Made by a program: the position numbers and the translations under genes
Origin: JBBRVP01 sp038246785
GTDB lineage: Bacteria > Actinomycetota > Actinomycetes > Jiangellales > Jiangellaceae
Length of the DNA stretch: 64,000 nucleotides
Assembly: GCA_038246785.1 (NCBI GenBank)
Contig: JBBRVP010000004.1
Location: 1-64,000 of the forward strand
Direction: 5' to 3'
Part shown: positions 17,374-26,954 of the stretch, one piece after another
Numbering within the stretch: position 1 is the stretch's first letter
How the letters are laid out: each line of letters opens with the position of its first letter
Notes under the pieces: model-generated
The model's database searches: none
What the model saw: the letters and a program-made list of their open reading frames with translations, nothing else
Told to the model about the DNA's origin: nothing

Positions 17374-18680
17374 GTGCGGTCTCGGCCCGGCGGGCCCGGG
17401 AGGTCGTCGACGCGCTGCGCCGCGGCACCGTACCGGCCCGCGGCCTGGACCTGTTCGCGGTCGGGACGCAGCAGTTCAGCGCCGCGCTCGACGCCGACCT
17501 CGCGGTGGCCGTGGGTGGCGGCTCGTCGTTCAAGGCGATCCGCGGGGAGTACGGCGCCGGCAAGACCTTCACCGCGCGGTGGCTCGCCGAGCGGGCCAAG
17601 CGGCAGGGCCTGGCCACCGCCGAGGTGCAGATCAGCGAGACCGAGACCCCGCTGCACCGGCTGGAGACGGTGTACCGGCGGGCGGCCGAGCAGCTGGCGA
17701 CGTCGGAGTACCCGCCGAGCGCGCTGCGCCCGATCCTCGACTCGTGGCTGCTGACCCTCGACGCCGACGCGAGCGCGGGAGCCGTCGACGCCGACGCGCT
17801 CGTCGAGCGGCGGCTGGACGAGGTCTCCCGCACGACGCCGTCGTTCGCCTCCGCGCTGCGCGGCTACCGGCAGGCCGGCCTGCGCGGGGACGTGGCTGCC
17901 GCCGACGGGCTGGCCGCCTGGCTCGGCGGGGAGCCGCACGTGGCCGCGTCCGTACGCCGCTCCGCCGGGGTCCGCGGCGACCTGGACCACTTCGCCGCAC
18001 TCGGCTTCCTGCAGGGCCTGCTCACCGTGCTGCGCGACTCCGGGCACCCGGGACTGCTGCTCGTGCTGGACGAGGTGGAGACGCTGCAGCGGGTCCGCAG
18101 CGACGTACGCGACAAGGCACTGAACGCCCTGCGACAGCTCGTCGACGAGGTCGACGGCGCCCGGTTCCCGGGGCTGTTCCTCGTCATCACCGGCACCCCC
18201 GCCTTCTTCGACGGAGTCCAGGGCATGCAGCGGCTGCCCCCGCTGGCGCAGCGGCTGGCCACCGACTTCGGCACCGACGCCCGCTTCGACAACCCGCGGG
18301 CCCCCCAGCTGCGGCTGCCGGGGTTCACCCTCCAGTCCCTCGGTGAGCTCGGCCGCCGGGTCCGGGACCTGTACGCGATCACCGCGGCCGAGGGGGCCCG
18401 GGTGCGGGCGGTCGTCGACGACGCGTACGTCGACACGCTGGCGCGCGCTCTCGTGGGTGACTTCGGCGGCCGGGTGGGGATCGCGCCTCGGGTGTTCCTG
18501 AAGAAGCTCGTCGCCGACGTGCTCGACCGGGTCGACCAGTTCGCCGACTTCGACCCGCGCCGTGACTATCGGCTGACCCTGCAGGCCGCCGATCTCACCG
18601 ACGTCGAGCGCAACGCCGTCGCCGGTCGGACCGCGGTCACGCCGGCGGCGTCGCCGGACGACGTCGAGCTCGACCTGTGA
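17370..18680 (+). CDS. brxD: BREX type 2 ATP-binding protein BrxD
   Basis: BrxD is a DUF2791-type P-loop ATPase that accompanies the type 2 BREX core. The 436 residues contain Walker A GEYGAGKTFTARWL at about 58-71, Walker B LLLVLDEVETLQ at about 227-238, and a sensor-like LFLVITGTPAFF. GTG 17370 overlaps the pglZ stop (GTGA), and its stop overlaps the brxHI start. It is thought to act as a partner of the helicase; which DNA or protein it moves is unknown. Confidence 0.92.
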   Translation: MSAVSARRAREVVDALRRGTVPARGLDLFAVGTQQFSAALDADLAVAVGGGSSFKAIRGEYGAGKTFTARWLAERAKRQGLATAEVQISETETPLHRLETVYRRAAEQLATSEYPPSALRPILDSWLLTLDADASAGAVDADALVERRLDEVSRTTPSFASALRGYRQAGLRGDVAAADGLAAWLGGEPHVAASVRRSAGVRGDLDHFAALGFLQGLLTVLRDSGHPGLLLVLDEVETLQRVRSDVRDKALNALRQLVDEVDGARFPGLFLVITGTPAFFDGVQGMQRLPPLAQRLATDFGTDARFDNPRAPQLRLPGFTLQSLGELGRRVRDLYAITAAEGARVRAVVDDAYVDTLARALVGDFGGRVGIAPRVFLKKLVADVLDRVDQFADFDPRRDYRLTLQAADLTDVERNAVAGRTAVTPAASPDDVELDL

Positions 18681-20809
18681 GTCGGCCGCCGGGCCTCCCC
18701 GGGCTGCACCCTGCGCTGCTGCACCACGTCGTGAACACGCTGCAGTGGGGCTCGCTGCGGCCACTGCAGGAGGCGGCCGTCGGCCCGCTGCTGGCCGGCG
18801 ACGACGCGATCCTGCTGGCGCCCACCGCCGGCGGGAAGACCGAGGCGGCGGTGTTCCCGCTGCTGTCCCGGATGGAGGAGCAGCGGTGGCGGGGCCTGTC
18901 GGTGCTGTACCTGACCCCGCTGCGCGCGCTGCTGAACAACCTCGAGCCCAGGCTCGCCGGCTACGCCGGGTGGCTGGGCCGGCGGGCCGGGCTCTGGCAC
19001 GGCGACACTCCTGCCTCGGCGCGCCGGCGCCTGGCGTTCGAGCCGCCGGACGTCCTGCTCACCACCCCGGAGTCCCTGGAGTCGATGCTCGTCTCCACGC
19101 TGACCCGCCGCGACATGTTCGCCGACGTGCGGGCGGTGGTGGTCGACGAGGTGCACGCCTTCGCCGGCGACGACCGCGGCTGGCACCTGCTGGCCGTCGT
19201 GGAACGGATGTCGCACCTGGCCGGGCGGCCGCTGCAGCGCATCGGGCTCTCCGCGACGGTGGGCAACCCCGAGGCCCTGCTCGGCTGGTTGCAGGGGTCC
19301 AACCGCGGCACCCGTACCGGGCAGGTCGTCACGGCGGACGACGGCTCGCCGGGAGGCGCGGACGTGGGGCTGGACTTCGTCGGTGGCGTCGCGAATGCGG
19401 CCACGGTGATCGCGTCGCTGCACCACGGGGAGAAGCGGCTGGTCTTCGCCGACTCGCGGCGCACCGTGGAGTCGCTGGCGGTCGAGCTGCGGGCGCGCGG
19501 CACCGAGACGTACGTGTCGCACTCCTCGCTGGCCGTCGACGAGCGCAGCCGGGCCGAGACCGCATTCTCGGAGGCCCGTGACTGCGTGATCGTCTCCACG
19601 TCCACCCTCGAGCTCGGAATCGACGTCGGTGACCTCGACCGGGTCGTCCAGGTGGGGGCCCCGTCGACGGTGGCGTCGTTCCTGCAGCGGCTGGGCAGGA
19701 CGGGGCGCCGACCGGGAACCGCGCGGAACATGCTGTTCCTGACGACCACCGACCAGGAGCTGCTGCAGTCCCGCGCGCTGCTGCAGCTGTGGGGTGAGGG
19801 GTTCGTCGAGCCGGTGGCCCCGCCGCCGGTGCCGCGGCACGTGCTGGGGCAGCAGCTGCTCGCGTTGTGCCTGCAGGAGGGCCGGGTCGGGGACGTGACC
19901 TGGCCGCAGTGGCTGGGCGGGCTGGAGCTGGCGACGGCGGCGGAGCGCTCCGCGATCGCCGAGTGGCTGGTGTCGACCGGCCATCTGGACCGGGACGCCG
20001 GCATGCTGTTCATCGGACCGGAGACCGAGCGTCGCTACGGCCGGCGGCACTTCTTGGAGCTGCTGTCGGTGTTCACCGCCGACCCGCAGTTCGCCGTGAT
20101 CCAGGGTCGCGACCGACTCGGGTCGGTGGACCCGATGGTGCTGACCCGTCGCGTCGACGGACCGTTGGTGATCTCTCTCGGCGGGCGCTCCTGGAGCGTC
20201 ACCCACGTCGACTGGACGCGCCGCCGGCTGTACGTCGAGCCCAGCACCGACCGCGGCTCCTCGCGCTGGTCGGGCATCGCGCAGCCGCTGTCGTTCGCGA
20301 TGACCGACGCGATGAGACGGGTCCTGCTCGGGGCGCCGGGCGAGGGTTTCGTCCTGTGGCGGCGGGCCGAGCAACGGCTGGCCGCGGTCCGCGAGGACAG
20401 CGAACGGACCGTGGACCCGGCGGCCACCGTGGTCGCGGTCGAGGACCGAGGGCAGGTCCGGTGGTGGACCTGGGCCGGGGCCCGGGCCAACTCGGTGCTC
20501 GCCGCGGCTCTGGGCAACGTCGCCCCGGACCTCGTCGATGGCGTCGACCGGTTCGACAACCGGTACCTCCGGCTGCGTGACGGCGCGGCCGCCGCTGACC
20601 TGCGGGAGGCGCTGCGGGCCGCCCGCCTTGTCCTCGGCACCGGCCCGGGCGGCGTCGAACCGTCCGTGAGTGACGAGGCACTGCGGCAGCTGAAGTTCGC
20701 CGACCTGTTGCCGCCGAGACTGGCCGCCGCCACGCTGGGGGCACGGGCGGCCGACCATCCAGCCGCGGTCGCGGTCAGCGGACGTCCGGTCGTGGATGGC
20801 GTTGGGTAG
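18677..20809 (+). CDS. brxHI: BREX type 2 Lhr-like helicase BrxHI
   Basis: This is a superfamily 2 DEAD/DEAH-type DNA helicase of the Lhr class, 710 residues. Walker A is APTAGGKTEA (about residue 48), motif II is DEVH (about 156), motif III is LSATVGN, and the C-terminal RecA lobe has TSTLELGIDVGDLD and QRLGRTGRRPGT. GTG 18677 overlaps the brxD stop. It is the last gene of the conserved six-gene type 2 set. The next gene starts 41 nt later on the same strand and may be co-transcribed. Confidence 0.93.
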   Translation: MSRPPGLPGLHPALLHHVVNTLQWGSLRPLQEAAVGPLLAGDDAILLAPTAGGKTEAAVFPLLSRMEEQRWRGLSVLYLTPLRALLNNLEPRLAGYAGWLGRRAGLWHGDTPASARRRLAFEPPDVLLTTPESLESMLVSTLTRRDMFADVRAVVVDEVHAFAGDDRGWHLLAVVERMSHLAGRPLQRIGLSATVGNPEALLGWLQGSNRGTRTGQVVTADDGSPGGADVGLDFVGGVANAATVIASLHHGEKRLVFADSRRTVESLAVELRARGTETYVSHSSLAVDERSRAETAFSEARDCVIVSTSTLELGIDVGDLDRVVQVGAPSTVASFLQRLGRTGRRPGTARNMLFLTTTDQELLQSRALLQLWGEGFVEPVAPPPVPRHVLGQQLLALCLQEGRVGDVTWPQWLGGLELATAAERSAIAEWLVSTGHLDRDAGMLFIGPETERRYGRRHFLELLSVFTADPQFAVIQGRDRLGSVDPMVLTRRVDGPLVISLGGRSWSVTHVDWTRRRLYVEPSTDRGSSRWSGIAQPLSFAMTDAMRRVLLGAPGEGFVLWRRAEQRLAAVREDSERTVDPAATVVAVEDRGQVRWWTWAGARANSVLAAALGNVAPDLVDGVDRFDNRYLRLRDGAAAADLREALRAARLVLGTGPGGVEPSVSDEALRQLKFADLLPPRLAAATLGARAADHPAAVAVSGRPVVDGVG

Positions 20810-20850
20810 CGTGACCGGACGCGGTCGAGAACCACGAGGCGTGAGGCGGT

Positions 20851-21879
20851 GTGCCCGTGCCGGTGAGCCCGCTGTTCTCCACCTACCGCGCAGGTGAGAA
20901 CCGGGTCACCTCCTCGTTGATCGCTGTTCTGGAACGTATCGACCTGCACCTGGTCGAGCGGATCCTCTCCGCGGCGATCGGGGAGGCCACGTTGACCCTG
21001 CTGACGTTTGCCAACCAGGCGACCTCCCACCACTCCATCGCCATCACGGTTCCGGACGCCTCGGTGAGCGCGAACCTGCGCTGGCTGTTCGAGGTGAAGA
21101 CCGAACGGAACGCGCTCGCCCGGGCGCAGCTGCGGGGGCACTTGCAGCACCTGGACGGCTCGTACGCGGACGAACGTCTCATCGTGATCACTCCCGACCC
21201 GCAGGAACCCGAGCTGATCGGGCAGCTCCGGGACCCACGGGTCTCGTGGGCCAGCTTCGCGGGTCTGTCCGACGCGATCGACGTCGTGCTGTCCGATCCG
21301 ACCGTCCTGGCAGGTGACCGCACGGTGTTCCTGCTGCGGGAGCTGCAGGCCCTGTTCCGCGCCGACGGTCTGCTCGACTACAACGACGTGGTGGTGGTCG
21401 CGGCCCGGAACGCCTACCCCGAGTACCTGCAATGCGCGGCCTACATCTGCCAGCCGGGCCGAAGCTTTCAGCCCGGACTCACCCACCTCGGCTTCTACAC
21501 CGACGAGCAGATCAAGCCGGAGATACCGCGGATCTTGGGGATCTACGACGCGGTGACCTTCAACCCGGAGACCGCTGAGCAGCTCGGGGCGAGTCGCAAT
21601 GCTGCTGAGATCCGCGTGGCCGAGCTCATCCGTTGGGCTCTGGCGGAACGCCGCCGGGTCCAGGAGCAGACCAACAAGGTGTTCCTGCTGACCCCCGTCG
21701 ACAGCCCGGACACCGTGCGACTGACCCATCCGATCCAGAACACCACGGTGGCCGCCAGCGGTCGAGCATGGGCGTGGACCCTCGGCCAGCGCTACACCCG
21801 GCTCAGCGCGCTGCAGCGCAACCCGGCGACCACCGACGAGCTCGCCGCTGGGGAGACCCATGCATCCGCCGATGCGTAG
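20851..21879 (+). CDS. PD-(D/E)XK nuclease-like protein following the BREX operon
   Basis: No named family is certain. The N-terminal half of the 342 residues fits a PD-(D/E)XK nuclease core: E16 in the helix AGENRVTSSLIAVLERID, P68-D69 in TVPDAS, and E81-V-K83 in WLFEVKTE. The C-terminal half (from about GFYTDEQIKPEIPRILG) is a separate domain ending in WAWTLGQRYTRL. GTG 20851 is used because the homology-like MPVPVSPLFSTYR begins there. It lies 41 nt after brxHI on the same strand. I infer an accessory nuclease of the BREX locus rather than a stand-alone gene, since such genes recur beside pgl operons in my recollection. Confidence 0.65.
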   Translation: MPVPVSPLFSTYRAGENRVTSSLIAVLERIDLHLVERILSAAIGEATLTLLTFANQATSHHSIAITVPDASVSANLRWLFEVKTERNALARAQLRGHLQHLDGSYADERLIVITPDPQEPELIGQLRDPRVSWASFAGLSDAIDVVLSDPTVLAGDRTVFLLRELQALFRADGLLDYNDVVVVAARNAYPEYLQCAAYICQPGRSFQPGLTHLGFYTDEQIKPEIPRILGIYDAVTFNPETAEQLGASRNAAEIRVAELIRWALAERRRVQEQTNKVFLLTPVDSPDTVRLTHPIQNTTVAASGRAWAWTLGQRYTRLSALQRNPATTDELAAGETHASADA

Positions 21880-22036
21880 GCGCGCCGCCGCGCCACTGCC
21901 CCACCGCTCGGGCCGTGCGGCCGGCAGCAGCGCCGACGGTTGTCGGGGAGAACGGGCTGCCGGGCCGGCTCGGGTGTTGGATCCGCCGACCAGCGCCATG
22001 CCCCAGATGTGCTCGCGCCCGGCGACGGGCTCGGGC

Positions 22037-23236
22037 TCAGACAGTTCCGCGGCGTCGGCGGCCGGCCCGCCGGGCGAACGCATCGATGGCATGCAGCACC
22101 TCGTCGGATCGCCAGACCCGATCCCGCTGTCGCCCCGAGGACGTCAGGATGCCTGCCATGACGAGCGGAGCGAGGCTGCGGTAGACGTTCTGGGGGGCGA
22201 TCCCGAGTTCGGCACTCACCACCCTGACGTTGATGACGGGCTGGCGGAGCAGCAGGTCCGCGATCCGCCAGCCTGCCGCATCCCGACGCACCCGTAGGCG
22301 CTCGTTCCACGACGCTCGAACGGCGCGGAGGTCGGCGACGAGCTGACGGCCGTTGGTCACGGCTGCATAGGAGGCGTCCGCGACCCGCTCGACGATGGGC
22401 GTCGGGTCACCGGCTCGGTAGGCGGTGAGCGCGTCGAAGTAGCGATCGACCTCCGCGAGCAATCCGGCGGAGATAGGCACGGTGACGTTCCGCACCAGTC
22501 CGGTGTGGCGCAGCATCGCGTGCATCAGGGCCCGCCCGGTCCGGCCGTTGCCGTCGGGAAACGGGTGGATGGTCTCGAACTGTGCGTGCGCGATCGCCAC
22601 GTGCGCGAGCACCGGTAGGTCGTCACGGGCGATGAACGCGACGAGGTCGTCGATCAGCCCGGGCACGTGGTCGTGATGCGGGGGCACGTACGCAGCCAGG
22701 TGCGGTCCGAGGTCCGATCCACCGATCCACACCTGCTCAGTTCGCCACTTGCCGGCGAGGTCTGGCTCGGTGTGCTCGAGCAGGGCTCGCTGCATCGTGA
22801 GGATCGCCTCACCGCTCATGTCGTCGGCCAACGACAGCGCCGCCCCCATCGCCGCGACGTTGCCGACTACCTCGCGCGCGTTCATGCCCGTCGGCTCGCC
22901 GAGTGTCGCCTCGGCGATCGCCCGCGCCGAAGCCGTGAGATTCTCGATCTGGGAACTGGCAGCCGACTCCGAACGCAGGAGAACGGCGGAGAACGGGGCG
23001 ATCTCGCTTCCGAGTTCGGTGTCGAACCGCGCAACCTCGTGCGCCGCCTCGGTGCTGGCGGCCAGGACGTCCGACGGCAGGTTGAGGATGGCGTCGGCGA
23101 TCGCGGGCACCAACGCGGCGAGGTAGCGGCCCTGGTGGCGGCGGATCGCAGCGCGGGAGGCGACGCCTCGGTCATGGCGGCTCCGCCAGCTGCGCTCTTC
23201 GTAGCCGAGCGCAGGCCACCGAGGGGATCGGTCCAT
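22037..23236 (-). CDS. Fic family protein (AMP-transferase type) with N-terminal inhibitory helix
   Basis: This 399-residue protein has the Fic catalytic motif HPFPDGNGRTGRA at 224-236 (catalytic H224) and the self-inhibitory (S/T)xxxE(G/N) motif SSQIEN at 94-99. It is therefore a class II Fic enzyme expected to transfer AMP to a target protein and to restrain itself. A C-terminal winged-helix segment (about 318-375, RIADLLLRQPVINVRVVSAELGI-like, DNA-binding or regulatory) follows. ATG 23236 has GGAGG 5 nt upstream. It is convergent with the nuclease-like gene, which ends 157 nt away. Its place beside BREX suggests a defence or stress role; the target is unknown. Confidence 0.9.
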   Translation of the reverse strand: MDRSPRWPALGYEERSWRSRHDRGVASRAAIRRHQGRYLAALVPAIADAILNLPSDVLAASTEAAHEVARFDTELGSEIAPFSAVLLRSESAASSQIENLTASARAIAEATLGEPTGMNAREVVGNVAAMGAALSLADDMSGEAILTMQRALLEHTEPDLAGKWRTEQVWIGGSDLGPHLAAYVPPHHDHVPGLIDDLVAFIARDDLPVLAHVAIAHAQFETIHPFPDGNGRTGRALMHAMLRHTGLVRNVTVPISAGLLAEVDRYFDALTAYRAGDPTPIVERVADASYAAVTNGRQLVADLRAVRASWNERLRVRRDAAGWRIADLLLRQPVINVRVVSAELGIAPQNVYRSLAPLVMAGILTSSGRQRDRVWRSDEVLHAIDAFARRAGRRRRGTV

Positions 23237-23265
23237 CGTCCTCCGATCCGATGCACTCCGCGGCG

Positions 23266-23299
23266 CCGATTATCAGATCCTAGCATAAGTGATAACAAG
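23266..23299 (-). promoter_or_regulatory. Probable fic promoter overlapping an inverted repeat
   Basis: On the minus strand TTGTTA (-35, 23299-23294) is followed after 18 nt by GATAAT (-10, ending 23270), about 35 nt upstream of the Fic ATG. It is unusually AT-rich for this DNA. The repeat TTATCA-N14-TGATAA (23270-23295) overlaps both boxes, as an operator would; Fic or its winged-helix tail could act there, which is speculation. Confidence 0.5.
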
Positions 23300-23445
23300 G
23301 GACGGAACCTGCTCAGGTGGGGGCCGCACTCGTCTCGTTCGACGTGTGGGAGCGGGCCACCGCGATGATGCTGCCGTCGTACGTCGTGCCGTCAGGCTGA
23401 CCGGCGCGCAACGATACGTCGGCACGCTCAGGCAGACTCCCATTC

Positions 23446-24063
23446 GTGGCCACAGCAAAGCGCAGCGACCCCGGCGTACGCTGCGCCCGACGCGCGGACC
23501 GCGACGTTGCACTGCGCGGGACCGTCCGGGCCTTCGAGACCGACCCGTTGCTGCGGTGGCTGTGGTCGGACGACGAGCGCTACGCGGAGTGCGCGCCGGC
23601 CTTCTTCGGACTGATGCTGGACCTGCGGCTCGCGGGTGGCGCGGTCTGGGTCGACGACGCCGGGCTCGGCGCCTCCTCGTCGTGGAACCCGCCCGGCGGG
23701 ATCGCCGTGGCCCAATCCGAGCAGGACCGCCGATGGGCGGAGGTCGGCGAAGGCTGGCGGCCGGACGAGGTGCGCCGCCTGCAGGCGCTCGGCGATGCCC
23801 TCGACCCGCTGCAACCGGCGCAGCCGACGTGGTACCTCGGGGTGCTCGCCGTCGACCCGCCCCATCAAGGTCGGGGCCTCGGGTCTGCGGTGGTGCGAAC
23901 AGGCCTGGCCGAGGTGGACGCGGCCGGCACGACGGCGTACCTCGAAACCATGATGCCGCGCAACGTCGTGCTCTACGAGCGGCTCGGCTTCCAGGTCACC
24001 CACCAGGTCGACCTGCCGTTGTCCGGACCCCGTGGCTGGGTGATGATGCGCCCGGCCGGCTGA
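23446..24063 (+). CDS. GNAT family N-acetyltransferase
   Basis: The 205-residue protein has a GNAT fold. The acetyl-CoA pyrophosphate loop is VDPPHQGRGLGSAVV (about 145-159, the Q/RxxGxG/A motif), preceded by WYLGVLAV and followed by LETMMPRNVVLYERLGF, the usual C-terminal motif. GTG 23446 is the start that precedes the whole domain; no strong ribosome site is seen. It stands alone between the Fic gene and the toxin remnant. The substrate cannot be told; proteins with WLWSDD-type N-termini are mostly uncharacterised. Confidence 0.85.
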   Translation: MATAKRSDPGVRCARRADRDVALRGTVRAFETDPLLRWLWSDDERYAECAPAFFGLMLDLRLAGGAVWVDDAGLGASSSWNPPGGIAVAQSEQDRRWAEVGEGWRPDEVRRLQALGDALDPLQPAQPTWYLGVLAVDPPHQGRGLGSAVVRTGLAEVDAAGTTAYLETMMPRNVVLYERLGFQVTHQVDLPLSGPRGWVMMRPAG

Positions 24064-24205
24064 CGAGGAACGGCTGCGAGATGTCAGGGCGCGCCTCGCT
24101 CGTGGCCGCGGGTCACGGTCACGCGCCAGGCCGGGGCTCTACACCTGGGTAGCTTCCGGCGGCTTCCGTACCAGCCGCGCGGGCGCAGATCCACGCCCGC
24201 CAAGG

Positions 24206-24652
24206 TCACCTGGAGGTCAGCTCCCGCCCGTGGCTCGTCGCTGCGGGGCGACGAGCCTCACCGTGGGGAAGGTACGTCGCGTACCGGCCACCGTCTCGGG
24301 TGAGCAGCGCGAGGTCTTCCACGGCCGCATGCGCGCCGATGTAGAAGTCAGGAAGGGTGGAGGTCTTCGTGCCGCCGCTGCGTCGGTCCTGGGCGAGCGC
24401 CTTGCCAGCGAGGAAGGCCGCCTCCCAGGGCAGGTGCGCCCGCCGATAGTCCTCGGCCGGAGACGCCTCGAGATCCTCGATGCGCGAGAACCGGACGGAC
24501 ACCTCCGCGTAGATGATCGGGTTGATCCACAAGGGACCGGACTCCGCAGCCTGCGCCAATGCCGCCGCCGACCAGTCGAGCCAGGGCGGACCCTCGGTGA
24601 TTACGTCGAGCAGGACGTTGGCGTCGGCGAGGGTCCCGGCCGTGACCGTCAG
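24206..24652 (-). CDS. PIN-domain toxin (VapC-like), start codon apparently mutated
   Basis: The frame encodes a PIN ribonuclease: first acidic residue in LADANVLLDV, the second in YAEVS, and the last two in LPDFYIGAHA and LLTRDGGRY. Reading from 24652 gives 148 residues, normal for VapC. No ATG, GTG or TTG precedes the first catalytic Asp; the only candidate is CTG at 24652, which overlaps the stop of the antitoxin remnant as C-TGA. One C-to-G change would give the standard GTGA overlap, so the start looks decayed. The nearest TTG (24559) would drop the first catalytic residue. It may be weakly expressed or dead. Confidence 0.7.
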   Translation of the reverse strand: MTVTAGTLADANVLLDVITEGPPWLDWSAAALAQAAESGPLWINPIIYAEVSVRFSRIEDLEASPAEDYRRAHLPWEAAFLAGKALAQDRRSGGTKTSTLPDFYIGAHAAVEDLALLTRDGGRYATYLPHGEARRPAATSHGRELTSR

Positions 24653-24726
24653 TCGCTCCGGGTGAGGGCCAGGATCTCCTCGGTGCTCATCGCCACGTCA
24701 CCCCGGCCCCGTAGGTCGTACCAGTC
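24649..24726 (-). pseudogene. VapB-type antitoxin, C-terminal remnant
   Basis: Immediately before the PIN frame, and overlapping it, lie about 25 codons reading WYDLRGRGDVAMSTEEILAL, then TRSD and stop. This matches the C-terminal toxin-binding tail of VapB-like antitoxins (LRG...STDEIMALTRG). The frame is closed upstream by TAG at 24727-24729, and glnA ends at 24738, so the DNA-binding half is gone. The loss explains the defective toxin start: an intact toxin without antitoxin would be selected against. Confidence 0.7.
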
Positions 24727-24737
24727 CTACTTCCACC

Positions 24738-26162
<1,425 letters not shown>

Positions 26163-26272
26163 CCGTCCTCCTCGGCCCGGCACGCTCCGGGCGCCTCGCG
26201 GTCGTCGGGTGGGCAGCTGCCCGAAAGCAGGTCTCGGTGCGGGCCGCCGCGTCGCCGGCCCTCCTGACGGGG

Positions 26273-26278
26273 ACCATA
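26273..26278 (-). promoter_or_regulatory. Likely -10 of the glnA promoter
   Basis: The minus strand reads TATGGT here, a good actinobacterial -10 (TAxxxT), 11 nt downstream of the last GlnR half-site. The -35 position carries ACCACC, far from TTGACA, as expected for an activator-dependent promoter. Confidence 0.5.
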
Positions 26279-26288
26279 GGAGGGCACG

Positions 26289-26326
26289 GTTTCCCGGTGG
26301 TGTCCCGACCGTTTCCCCAGTGTTAC
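26289..26326 (-). promoter_or_regulatory. Double GlnR-binding site upstream of glnA
   Basis: On the minus strand four half-sites follow with exact 6-nt spacers: GTAAC (26326-26322), GAAAC (26315-26311), GACAC (26304-26300) and GAAAC (26293-26289). This is the a-b-a-b arrangement gTnAc-n6-GaAAc known for GlnR, the nitrogen regulator of actinobacteria. It lies 127 nt upstream of the glnA ATG and predicts activation under nitrogen limitation. Confidence 0.85.
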
Positions 26327-26436
26327 GCAGCAGTGTTCCGCAGCCTGGCGAAGCCGGCAAAGGCCGCCGTGACGACGCTCCGGCGTCCGAGCCGGCACGG
26401 GCGGCGAGCGGCGATTGTCGCCCGTACGCTGGCGCC

Positions 26437-26883
26437 GTGAGCAGCCCGCCGGGGACGACCGCCGAGCCGTGGCGCTACCCGGGGTCCCGGCTGGGCCTCC
26501 CCGGGGACGGGCCGGGGTCGGTGGCCGGCTGGGGACCCCGGCTGCTGGCGCTCGCGCTCGACTGGCTGATCGCCAACCTGCTGGCTCTGGCGTTGCTGCG
26601 CGACACCTCGATCTGGGAGCCCGGCTCCGGGCTGCGGTGGCTGCCGCTGGCCCTGTGGGCGCTGGAGGTGTGGCTGCTGACCGCGCTCACCGGCGCCAGC
26701 GCCGGGCAGCGGCTGCGACACCTGACCGTGCTCCGGCTCGACCGGCAGCGGGTTGGAGTGTGGCGCTCGCTGGTCCGTACCGGCATGATCTTGTTGGTCA
26801 TCCCACCGCTCGTCTTCGACCGCGACGGCCGCGGCCTGCACGACCTCACCGCCGGCACCGTCGTGGTCCACGGCCCCCGCTGA
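26437..26883 (+). CDS. RDD family membrane protein
   Basis: The 148-residue protein has an RDD domain: WGPRLLALALDWLIANLLAL as first membrane segment (with the R...D pair), a second segment WLPLALWALEVWLLTALTG, then ASAGQRLRHLTVLRLD, and RDGRGLHDLTAGTVVV at the C-terminal end with a further hydrophobic stretch MILLVIPPLVF. GTG 26437 is the first start after the divergent glnA promoter region. It is transcribed away from glnA, an arrangement conserved in many actinobacteria. Function unknown, presumably transport or envelope related. Confidence 0.88.
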   Translation: MSSPPGTTAEPWRYPGSRLGLPGDGPGSVAGWGPRLLALALDWLIANLLALALLRDTSIWEPGSGLRWLPLALWALEVWLLTALTGASAGQRLRHLTVLRLDRQRVGVWRSLVRTGMILLVIPPLVFDRDGRGLHDLTAGTVVVHGPR

Positions 26884-26954
26884 CCGCCTGCTTCGACCAC
26901 GGGCCGCGCCAGGATCCCTACGATTCGTAGGGTGCTGCCGGCGGCTGTCAGCTC

